Of a DNA stretch of 7,001 bases, positions 1 through 5,153 are shown piece after piece; position 1 is the stretch's first letter; every line of letters starts with the position of its first letter. The stretch comes from Candidatus Limnocylindria bacterium. GTDB taxonomy: Bacteria > Chloroflexota > Limnocylindria > QHBO01. Under the pieces are notes generated by a model. It made no database searches and was not told where the DNA came from. It saw only the letters and a list, made by a program, of their open reading frames with translations. The DNA is taken from contig JASLBU010000182.1 in NCBI GenBank assembly GCA_030146365.1, forward strand, positions 1-7,001. Reading direction: 5' to 3'. The position numbers and the translations under genes are program-made.

Positions 1-204
1 AGCTATGGTGCCGCGGCCGTGGCCGATCCCGCGTCGCACGACCCCGAGCGCTGTACCGCCTGCCGAGGTACCGGCCAGGTGATCTCGACGCTGGGCGGAA
101 CGCCGGAACAGGTCACGTGCCCGTGGTGCGAGGGCAGCGGCCGGCGAATCCCCGGTCACGATGCCCAGGCCGCCCGTCGCGGCGACGAGGGCGCTGCGAG
201 CTAA
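1..204 (+). CDS. Small DnaJ-type zinc-finger protein (5' end uncertain, possibly partial)
   Basis: The frame is open from the first base of the window to TAA at 202-204. The only in-window start in this frame is GTG at 19, which would give 61 residues, but no Shine-Dalgarno sequence precedes it, so the true start may lie upstream. Counted from that GTG, two CxxCxGxG motifs are visible: CTACRGTG (Cys12, Cys15) and CPWCEGSG (Cys34, Cys37). Their spacing suits one zinc site of the kind found in the central domain of DnaJ/Hsp40 chaperones. No J domain or C-terminal substrate-binding domain is present, so this is not a chaperone DnaJ. It is a stand-alone zinc-ribbon-like miniprotein, and its function is not evident. 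The tail is charged and alanine/arginine rich. It converges with the next gene, and the two stop codons overlap. Confident as a coding region, unsure of start and role. Confidence 0.7.
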   Translation, partial: SYGAAAVADPASHDPERCTACRGTGQVISTLGGTPEQVTCPWCEGSGRRIPGHDAQAARRGDEGAAS

Positions 205-593
205 CCGCGGGCGGGGCGGATGTCGAGCGTGCCGATCCGGCGGCCGGATTCCAGCAGCTCGATCGCGTAGCTGCCCGGCACGTCGGCGCGCAGCTCGAAG
301 CGCGCCGGAGACGCCGGCTCGACTCCCTCGCTGCCGACTTCGGCGATGTGGACGGTGTCCAGCGTGCTCGCCTCCACGGTGAGCACGACGGTCTGACCCA
401 CCCGGGCGACGACGCGCTGCCCGGTCTCCTCCGCTCGGAGCGTCCGCGCGACGGGAGGCGGGGCCGGCGCGGCGTCCACGGACGGCGGCGTGCCGCCGCC
501 TCCACTCACGGGATCGCGGGGGGAGACGCCCGCGGCCAGCGCAGTCAGAGCTATCAGGACGGCGAGGACGATCAGTAGGCGGCGCGCGAGCAT
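201..593 (-). CDS. Secreted/membrane-anchored cupredoxin-like protein lacking obvious copper ligands
   Basis: A 130-residue protein read from ATG at 593-591 to TAG at 203-201. Residues 1-22 form a positively charged then hydrophobic segment (MLARR followed by a Leu/Ala/Ile run ending ALAAG), consistent with a Sec signal peptide or membrane anchor. There is no lipobox Cys. Residues 23-50 are a Pro/Ala/Gly-rich linker. Residues 55-127 look like a small beta-sandwich similar to the cupredoxin-like domains common in actinobacterial secreted proteins: a GQTVVLTVEAS strand, a DTVHIAEVG segment, and a PARFELRADVPGSYAIEL strand pair. His82 is the only histidine, and there is no Cys and no Met after Met1, so a type 1 copper site cannot be assembled from the usual ligands. 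The family call rests on pattern resemblance only. The start is preceded by a weak SD. It lies divergently from the pilin gene and shares the intergenic region with it. Confidence 0.72.
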   Translation of the reverse strand: MLARRLLIVLAVLIALTALAAGVSPRDPVSGGGGTPPSVDAAPAPPPVARTLRAEETGQRVVARVGQTVVLTVEASTLDTVHIAEVGSEGVEPASPARFELRADVPGSYAIELLESGRRIGTLDIRPARG

Positions 594-649
594 GGTCCCA
601 ATCTAGAAGCCGCTGCAAACGGGTGGACGAAAAGCGCTTATCAAAGACT

Positions 650-676
650 TAAGGCAACCCCCTCGCGTGCCGATAC
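650..676 (+). promoter_or_regulatory. Candidate sigma28/WhiG-type promoter of the pilin transcript
   Basis: TAAG (650-653), a 15-base spacer, then GCCGATAC (669-676). The FliA/SigD/WhiG family consensus is approximately TAAA, 15-16 bases, GCCGATAA, so this differs by one base in each element. A transcription start about 7 bases after the -10 element would fall near 683, a few bases before the riboswitch aptamer, which is where a leader RNA should begin. The call rests on motif match and placement and has no experimental support here. Confidence 0.6.
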
Positions 677-690
677 CCGGTATGCCAGAA

Positions 691-776
691 CCAAGGTGTC
701 AAAGGCAAATCGCCTGTGAGGGCGAGACGCAAAACCACGGGGCTCAGCATGAGCTCGCCGGGTTGCCACTTATTGG
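691..776 (+). ncRNA. Cyclic-di-GMP-I (GEMM-I) riboswitch aptamer
   Basis: The GEMM-I landmarks occur in order. P1 can form from CCAAGGTG (691-698) with CACT (767-770) and TTGG (773-776), leaving a 2-base bulge. The AAAGGCAAA core is at 701-709. A stem TCGCCT/GGGCGA (710-715/720-725) is capped by a GNRA tetraloop GTGA (716-719). The hallmark GACGCAAA follows at 726-733, then CCACGGGG (735-742) in the tetraloop-receptor region. A second stem GCTCA/TGAGC (742-746/750-754) comes next, and the conserved 3' element GCCGGGTTGCC closes it at 757-767. Aligned by eye to the Vibrio Vc2 aptamer, the base equivalent to ligand-contacting G20 is G704. This predicts c-di-GMP specificity rather than the cGAMP specificity of GEMM-Ib variants. 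The aptamer lies in the leader of the major pilin gene, so it should tune pilin expression to c-di-GMP. Sequence and structure agree strongly; the direction of control (on or off) cannot be read. Confidence 0.93.
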
Positions 777-854
777 TGGTGAAAGCGGGACCGAGGCCAT
801 GGCGAACGCAAGCACTACTACAGGCCCAACGATCCCTTCAGGAGGGTTCACCAC
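776..854 (+). promoter_or_regulatory. Putative riboswitch expression platform with pilin ribosome-binding site
   Basis: A strong Shine-Dalgarno, AGGAGGG (840-846), sits 8 bases before the pilin ATG. Two competing structures could mask it. A local hairpin pairs CCCT (834-837) with AGGG (843-846), inside the SD. A long-range helix pairs GTGGTGAA (776-783) with TTCACCAC (847-854), a perfect 8-base complement covering every base between the SD and the ATG. The upstream strand of this helix begins where the riboswitch P1 ends, so ligand-dependent folding could plausibly affect it. No hairpin followed by a T-run is seen between aptamer and start codon, which argues for control of translation rather than transcription termination. 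The pairings are visible; their regulatory role is inferred. Confidence 0.55.
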
Positions 855-1307
855 ATGCTCAACAAGCTGCGCTCACGCGCCCAGGACGAGAAGGGCTTCA
901 CGCTCATCGAACTCCTGGTCGTCATTCTGATCATCGGCATCCTCGCCGCCATCGCCCTTCCGGCGTTCCTCGGCCAGCGCGCCAAGGGTCAGGATTCGTC
1001 CGCCAAGTCGGATGCCCGCAACGCGGTCTCCCAGCTCGAGTCCTTCTACACCGAGGGCAACACGTACGTCGGCTTCGACCAGGTGGACGCCGGCCTGACG
1101 CCCGCGGCTGACGGCCTCGTCATCGCCCCGACTGTCAACGGTTACACCATCACGTCCACGTCGGACTCGACCAACGTCTTCAGCATCACGAAGAGCGCGA
1201 CCGACGGCTCCACCACCCGCGCCTGCGTGAACAACCAGGAACGTGGCGGCTGCAACACCTCGTGGGGCACGGTCACCGGGGCCCCCGCCCCCGCCCCCGC
1301 CGCCTAA
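855..1307 (+). CDS. pilA: Major type IV pilin (prepilin)
   Basis: A 150-residue prepilin and the main subunit of the pilus fibre. It has a 14-residue positively charged class III leader ending EKG, followed by FTLIELLVVILIIGILAAIA. PilD should cut between Gly14 and Phe15 and methylate Phe15. Glu19 is the canonical mature Glu5 and Pro36 is mature Pro22. The hydrophobic helix spans about residues 15-40, followed by a Ser/Asp/Gln-rich amphipathic alpha1 extension and a small beta-rich head. Cys124 and Cys133 probably form the C-terminal D-region disulfide loop. The tail after about residue 142 is an Ala-Pro repeat (APAPAPAA) encoded by tandem GCCCCC units. The mature length of 136 fits typical pilins. 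The start is fixed by AGGAGGG 8 bases upstream. It stands first in the cluster, behind a c-di-GMP riboswitch and ahead of a strong hairpin, consistent with higher expression than the minor pilins. The symbol is by family; PilE/GspG-like naming is possible. Confidence 0.95.
   Translation: MLNKLRSRAQDEKGFTLIELLVVILIIGILAAIALPAFLGQRAKGQDSSAKSDARNAVSQLESFYTEGNTYVGFDQVDAGLTPAADGLVIAPTVNGYTITSTSDSTNVFSITKSATDGSTTRACVNNQERGGCNTSWGTVTGAPAPAPAA
1281..1304 (+). repeat. GCCCCC hexanucleotide repeat at the 3' end of the pilin gene
   Basis: Three exact GCCCCC units (1281-1298) followed by the variant GCCGCC (1299-1304) directly before the stop codon. They encode Ala-Pro, Ala-Pro, Ala-Pro, Ala-Ala. The unit is a multiple of three, so gain or loss of copies would lengthen or shorten the exposed pilin tail without a frameshift. 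Confidence 0.8.
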
Positions 1308-1350
1308 TTTAGGCGCGCACACTCAGCAGCAAAGCTACACACGGCAGCAT

Positions 1351-1386
1351 CCGCGAGGCGGGCCAGATGGCCCGCCTCGCGGCGTT
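1351..1386 (+). terminator. Strong hairpin after the pilin gene, likely terminator or attenuator
   Basis: A perfect 14-base-pair stem pairs 1351-1364 (CCGCGAGGCGGGCC) with 1369-1382 (GGCCCGCCTCGCGG) around the tetraloop AGAT. It is followed by CGTTTAAC, so the T-tract is only three bases. It lies 44 bases after the pilin stop codon and before the minor pilin operon. The stem is unmistakable. The weak T-tract means it may terminate only partly, or may instead protect the 3' end of an abundant pilin mRNA. A second short stem, ACCGGC/GCCGGT (1395-1400/1403-1408), follows it. Confidence 0.75.
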
Positions 1387-1466
1387 TAACGGGGACCGGC
1401 GAGCCGGTGTCCGCCAAGACGTCCATTCGGCTCAAGGATGGTGCACGCGGGGCCGATCAAGCTCTC

Positions 1467-2912
1467 ATGACGTCGCGCGCCCGCTTTCCGGGACAAGAGG
1501 GATTCACCCTCATCGAGGTCACGGTTGCCGCCACGCTGCTCCTCATCGGCGTCCTCGGGGTCCTCAGCATGCTCGACTTCGCCAATCAGGGCTCAGCCCG
1601 CACGAAGGCCCGCGAGGCGGGCACCAACCTGGCCCGCGAGGCGATCGAGGCCGCTCGCGCCGTGCCGTTTCCCAATCTGACTCCTACGCGGATCGAGGCA
1701 GAGCTCAAGTCACAGCCAGGGCTGGAGGACAACTCGGCGGCGGCCGGCTGGACCGTCACGCGCCGCGCCATCGTCTACACCCTCGTTCCCAGCGTGTGCT
1801 CCGTAGACGACGGCACCGTGGTCGCCGACGGATTCGGCAATCACGCCGGCGGCTCCTACTGCGCCGACTCCGGTACTGAGGGCACGACGGACACGAACCC
1901 GGAGGACTACAAGCGCGTCGCGATCGATGTGACCTGGCAGGACCGCGGCGAGACGCGCACGGCGCGCCAGCAGGGTGTGGTCAACAACCCGGGCAGCGCA
2001 TTCGCGCCGGCGATCAAGACGCTCACCTCGAGCCCTGCGGGACCCTCCATCACCGACCCGTCCGTGTCGAGCATCAACTTCGCCGCGACGACGTCCACGC
2101 GCGCCGCGACCGTCCGGTGGACGCTGGATGGCCTCACCCAGGGCAGCGCCACGTCTACGAACGCGAGCGGCAAGGCGTGGTCGTTCAACTGGCCGATTCC
2201 CAGCACGGTCGTCGACGGCACCTATGAGATCGGAGCGGAGGCCTTCGACCAGTTCGGGGAGTCCGGCACCAGCCGCACGCTCACGCTACAGCTCAACCGC
2301 TTCAGGCCGACCACGCCGACGGGCTTTGCCGGGGGTCGTAACCCGCTGTGGGGCAGCGGCTTCGTGGAGTTCGAGTGGAACCCGAATCCGGAACGCGACC
2401 TTCTCGGCTACCGCGTCAAGCGCGTGGTGGGACTTCTCGGGCCGAGCACGAGCGACGAGGTGGTCTGCGATCGAAGCGTCGACGACACCACGAGTTGCAC
2501 GGCGACCATCGCCGCGTCGTTGCTCGGCGTCCAGCACTACTACGTCGTCGCCTACGCTCCGGCCCGTGGGTCGGCGGGCGTCGAGGAGAGCGCGCTGCCG
2601 CTGCTCACCGGCACGCGTGCCGTTGGCGGCGCGACCCCGCCAGGAGCCCCGTCGGACATCACGGGCATCCGGGACGTCAACGGCACGACCCTGAGGTGGA
2701 CCCCTCCCGCTGATTCGGACGTTCGCTATTACCGGATCTATCGCGATGACAACACGAGTTGGACAAAGCGACTCGACCGCACCGGCGCCTCGGTGGACAA
2801 CGCGATCACCGATCCCAATGGCGCCACCGCGAGTCACCGCTACTGGTTGACGGCGGTCGACGACGACCTCGCCGAGTCCGAGATGGCGCCGCCGGGAGGG
2901 ATCGAGCCGTGA
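1467..2912 (+). CDS. PilV-like minor pilin with Ig-like and two fibronectin type III domains
   Basis: 481 residues from ATG 1467. The class III leader is MTSRARFPGQEG, with predicted cleavage Gly12|Phe13 and the motif FTLIEVTVAATLLLIGVLGV, so Phe+1 and Glu+5 are both present. Residues 13-35 form the assembly helix. About 36-170 resemble a PilV-type pilin head (AREAIEAARAVPF), with Cys111 and Cys132 as a possible disulfide. About 185-278 look like an Ig-like strand domain (VRWTLDG ... DGTYEIGAEAFDQFG). About 279-387 and 390-478 look like two FnIII modules, each with a WNPNPE/WTPPAD-type turn and a YRVKR/YYRIYRDD strand. The total length is several times that of a simple minor pilin (150-200). 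An in-frame GTG at 1407 would give 501 residues and a 32-residue leader; I prefer 1467 because the leader is then of normal length and GTG 1407 falls inside a small hairpin. Neither start has a strong SD. The stop overlaps the next gene's start. Probable role: assembly priming and surface or tip adhesion. Confidence 0.88.
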   Translation: MTSRARFPGQEGFTLIEVTVAATLLLIGVLGVLSMLDFANQGSARTKAREAGTNLAREAIEAARAVPFPNLTPTRIEAELKSQPGLEDNSAAAGWTVTRRAIVYTLVPSVCSVDDGTVVADGFGNHAGGSYCADSGTEGTTDTNPEDYKRVAIDVTWQDRGETRTARQQGVVNNPGSAFAPAIKTLTSSPAGPSITDPSVSSINFAATTSTRAATVRWTLDGLTQGSATSTNASGKAWSFNWPIPSTVVDGTYEIGAEAFDQFGESGTSRTLTLQLNRFRPTTPTGFAGGRNPLWGSGFVEFEWNPNPERDLLGYRVKRVVGLLGPSTSDEVVCDRSVDDTTSCTATIAASLLGVQHYYVVAYAPARGSAGVEESALPLLTGTRAVGGATPPGAPSDITGIRDVNGTTLRWTPPADSDVRYYRIYRDDNTSWTKRLDRTGASVDNAITDPNGATASHRYWLTAVDDDLAESEMAPPGGIEP

Positions 2913-3895
2913 CCCGGATCGTCCGCGGCCAGGCGGGTTTCACCTTGATCGAGCTGCTGCTGGCCATGACCTTGATGCTGATCATCTTCGCCGCCACGCT
3001 CGCCGTCTTCACGACGATGGAGCGCGGCGCGGCGATCAATCAGCGCCTCAACGAGAACCAGCAGCAGGCACGCGTCGCGACCGGCACGCTGGCGAAGCGC
3101 CTCCGCAACCTGGCCAGCCCCTCCGACTCGACGAACCCGCTGGACCAGCAGCCGCTCGAGCGAGCGCAGCCTCAGGACCTGGTCTTCCGCACGATCAATT
3201 CGAACGGCACTCCCACAACGGAAAATCCACAGAACCTCGTGCGTTACCGCTATTGCCTGGGCAATGACGAGGTCCTCTACGAGCAGCGCCAGACCTGGAC
3301 CGGGGCCATGCCGGCGACGCCGCCGTCCACGAATGGCTGCCCAGGGGGCGGCTGGCCCGAGACCAGGACGGTCGTCTCCAATGTCGTCAACGGCACACAG
3401 CCCGTGTTCCACTATCAGGGCAGCCCGGTCCCGGGGACCTACTCCGAGTTGACCTCGGTCGCGCCCGCTGACTTCCCGACCGCGATCGCGCTGCGCACCA
3501 CGCTGTCCATCGACCCCGACCCGGCGAGCCGGCCCGGCCCGAGCACACTCACCACTCGCGTGTTCCTGCGCAACCAGAACCGGCCGCCCACCGCGAGCTT
3601 CACCGTGGTGGCCAGCGGTCGCAAGATCACGATGAACGCGTCGATGTCCGACGACCCCGAGGGCAACACGCTGTCCTACCAATGGCTCGACAACGGCGCC
3701 GTGCTCACCGATCCCAATACCGGGGCTGCGCTCGGATTTCTTCCCAACGCCACCTACTCCTTCAACGCGAGCGCCGGCACGCACAGCGTGGCCGTCCGCG
3801 TGAAGGACGTCGGCAACCTCACCGCCACGGCGGCGCCGGCGAAGACAGTGATCTGCGCCGGCACAACAACCATCTCCTGCACTGTGAGCCCATGA
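2909..3895 (+). CDS. PilW-like minor pilin with C-terminal PKD-type domain
   Basis: 328 residues from GTG 2909. That start has a good SD, GGGAGGG (2894-2900), 8 bases upstream, and shares GTGA with the preceding stop codon, indicating translational coupling. The leader MTRIVRGQAG is followed by FTLIELLLAMTLMLIIFAAT. Cleavage is expected at Gly10|Phe11, and Glu15 is mature Glu5. The transmembrane/assembly helix is about 11-35, followed by a Gln/Asn-rich amphipathic helix (INQRLNENQQQ, residues 43-53) typical of PilW-type proteins. The head (about 60-222) contains Cys116 and Cys144. Residues 225-312 look like a PKD-type beta-sandwich: RPPTASF opening, a DDPEGNTLSYQWLDNG core, and a HSVAVRVKDVGNLTA closing strand. 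Cys316 and Cys324 lie close to the C-terminus. It probably acts with its neighbours in a minor-pilin complex that primes pilus assembly. The PKD module may mediate surface contact. Assignment to PilW rather than PilJ/GspJ is by architecture and gene order. Confidence 0.88.
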   Translation: MTRIVRGQAGFTLIELLLAMTLMLIIFAATLAVFTTMERGAAINQRLNENQQQARVATGTLAKRLRNLASPSDSTNPLDQQPLERAQPQDLVFRTINSNGTPTTENPQNLVRYRYCLGNDEVLYEQRQTWTGAMPATPPSTNGCPGGGWPETRTVVSNVVNGTQPVFHYQGSPVPGTYSELTSVAPADFPTAIALRTTLSIDPDPASRPGPSTLTTRVFLRNQNRPPTASFTVVASGRKITMNASMSDDPEGNTLSYQWLDNGAVLTDPNTGAALGFLPNATYSFNASAGTHSVAVRVKDVGNLTATAAPAKTVICAGTTTISCTVSP

Positions 3896-5121
3896 AAAGC
3901 CGCCTCCGCACCGACGACGGCTATGCCGTCGCGACCGCCATCATCGTCATGTCGATCATGCTCACGATCGGCATCGCGACCCTGTCCTTCGTGAACAGCG
4001 AGACGAACTCGTCCAATCGTGAGCGCACGCACGAGTCGCGCCTGAACCTCACGGAGGGCGTGATCGCCGCCGAGATCTTCCAGATGTCCCGCAGCTGGCC
4101 GACCACCGCGGCACAGGCGTACCCCGACACCTGCACCGACTCGAGTGTCCAGCCGCTGTGCCCGACCCCGTCTCAGTTGAAGGCACAGTTCTCCGGGGCG
4201 GACTTCAAGCCGGCGACCACGAACTGGTCGGTGAAGGTCCGGGACGACGTCTCCGGCACCACCGGCCAGTATTACGACGACGCAACCGTGCTCCCGCGGG
4301 CCACCTATGATGCCAACGCCAACGGCGAGATGTGGGTCCGCGGAGAAGGACAGCTGGGACCCAAGAAGCGCGTCGTGGTCGCCCGCGTGCGGGTGGAGAG
4401 GCGCCCACTCAAGCCGCCGGCTGCTCCATTCGTGGCCGGCAAGTTCAACACGGGAAACGCCGCGGGAAACAAGGTGATCGTCCAGACCGACCCGGGGGTG
4501 TACGGCGTCGTGCGCTGCGATGTGGCCGTCGATCCGACCTGCGTCGACTACGGCGCCGGCCAGTTGTCGCCCATCAACATGGTCAAGTCCGACCCGAACG
4601 CGGGTGAGGCCATTGCGCCCGGCCTGCAGGACTCGCTGAAGCAGATGGCCATCAACAACGGCACGTATTACGCGAACGGCTGCCCGGCGGACCCGAGCGG
4701 CGAGGTGGTTTGGGTCGAGGTCGGAAACTGCAGCTACCAGGGCAACATGATCGTGAACGCAACGACGAAGAAGGGCATCTTCATCGTCAACAACGGAACG
4801 ATCTCGCTCGCCGGAAACGTGGAATGGTGGGGGGTGCTCTACGCCCTCAACGCCCAGAACTGCGGTCCCACTACGACGAACTGCCTCAGTTACACGGGCT
4901 ACAACGACAACGTGGTGATCATCACCGGTACGCCCACCGTGCACGGCGCGATCTTCGTCGACGGCGAGGGTCGCCTCGGCATCGGCAACTCCGGCAATGC
5001 CGGCGAATGCGCGAATTGCGTGCCGAACCTCGTGTACGACGCTTCCGTGGTGTTGAACCTCACCGCCTTCGGTAACGCCGGGATCATCCAGAACACCTGG
5101 CGCGAACTGGTCAGCGGCTAA
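3892..5121 (+). CDS. PilX-like minor pilin, Cys-rich, with atypical leader
   Basis: 409 residues from ATG 3892, overlapping the previous stop as ATGA. No SD is evident, so translation is probably coupled. The N-terminus MKSRLRTDDG is followed by a hydrophobic helix, YAVATAIIVMSIMLTIGIAT. This resembles the PilX N-terminal segment (a short basic leader, then a helix lacking Glu5): Gly10|Tyr11 is the candidate cleavage site, with Tyr in place of Phe at +1 and Thr at +5. The large ectodomain contains ten Cys (81, 90, 209, 217, 264, 280, 324, 331, 373, 376), enough for five disulfides. Residues 275-365 show repeated short beta strands with Asn/Gly turns (GIFIVNNGTISLAGNVEWWG, GTPTVHGAIFVDGEG), suggesting a beta-solenoid-like or stacked-strand fold. 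The C-terminus ends in a TWREL motif reminiscent of other PilX-type proteins. Usual PilX proteins are nearer 150-200 residues, so this is an enlarged version. Probable role: T4P assembly core complex or adhesion. The family call comes from the N-terminus and gene order. Confidence 0.82.
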   Translation: MKSRLRTDDGYAVATAIIVMSIMLTIGIATLSFVNSETNSSNRERTHESRLNLTEGVIAAEIFQMSRSWPTTAAQAYPDTCTDSSVQPLCPTPSQLKAQFSGADFKPATTNWSVKVRDDVSGTTGQYYDDATVLPRATYDANANGEMWVRGEGQLGPKKRVVVARVRVERRPLKPPAAPFVAGKFNTGNAAGNKVIVQTDPGVYGVVRCDVAVDPTCVDYGAGQLSPINMVKSDPNAGEAIAPGLQDSLKQMAINNGTYYANGCPADPSGEVVWVEVGNCSYQGNMIVNATTKKGIFIVNNGTISLAGNVEWWGVLYALNAQNCGPTTTNCLSYTGYNDNVVIITGTPTVHGAIFVDGEGRLGIGNSGNAGECANCVPNLVYDASVVLNLTAFGNAGIIQNTWRELVSG

Positions 5122-5146
5122 CGCCGGACCCGTGCGCTGCCGATAG
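5119..5146 (+). promoter_or_regulatory. Second candidate sigma28/WhiG-type promoter, before pilM
   Basis: TAAC (5119-5122, overlapping the TAA stop of the PilX-like gene), a 16-base spacer, then GCCGATAG (5139-5146). The last seven bases before position 5146 are identical to the -10 core (GCCGATA) of the pilin promoter candidate. A start about 7 bases downstream would be at or next to GTG 5154, giving a leaderless or nearly leaderless pilM transcript. The -35 part is weak, so this is less certain than the pilin promoter. Confidence 0.4.
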
Positions 5147-5153
5147 GGACCTC

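Noticed and set aside
691..776. Reading the aptamer as a cGAMP-selective GEMM-Ib variant
   Set aside because: By eye the position equivalent to Vc2 G20 is G704, which favours c-di-GMP. cGAMP-type variants usually carry A there. The alignment should be confirmed by covariance model.
799..930. Upstream reading frame from ATG 799 overlapping the pilin start in another frame
   Set aside because: It has no SD, its codons after 855 are the out-of-frame reading of the pilin leader, and the stretch is better explained as riboswitch expression platform.
1407..1466. GTG 1407 as start of the PilV-like gene
   Set aside because: It would give a 32-residue leader, and the codon lies within the ACCGGC/GCCGGT hairpin. 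ATG 1467 gives a normal 12-residue leader. It cannot be fully excluded, as neither start has a strong SD.
2759..2908. Earlier ATG as start of the PilW-like gene, giving 50 extra residues
   Set aside because: The extra segment is Arg/His-rich out-of-frame reading of the FnIII domain. GTG 2909 has a good SD, a short leader and the 4-base overlap.
3682..3891. Earlier ATG as start of the PilX-like gene, giving 70 extra residues
   Set aside because: The extension is an Arg-rich shadow of the PKD-coding region. ATG 3892 gives a short basic leader and an ATGA overlap.
2840..4944. Two long - strand open frames opposite the PilW- and PilX-like genes
   Set aside because: They show the same shadow composition (Arg/Gly/Val/His-rich) and no motifs. 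The + strand frames have prepilin leaders and coupled starts.
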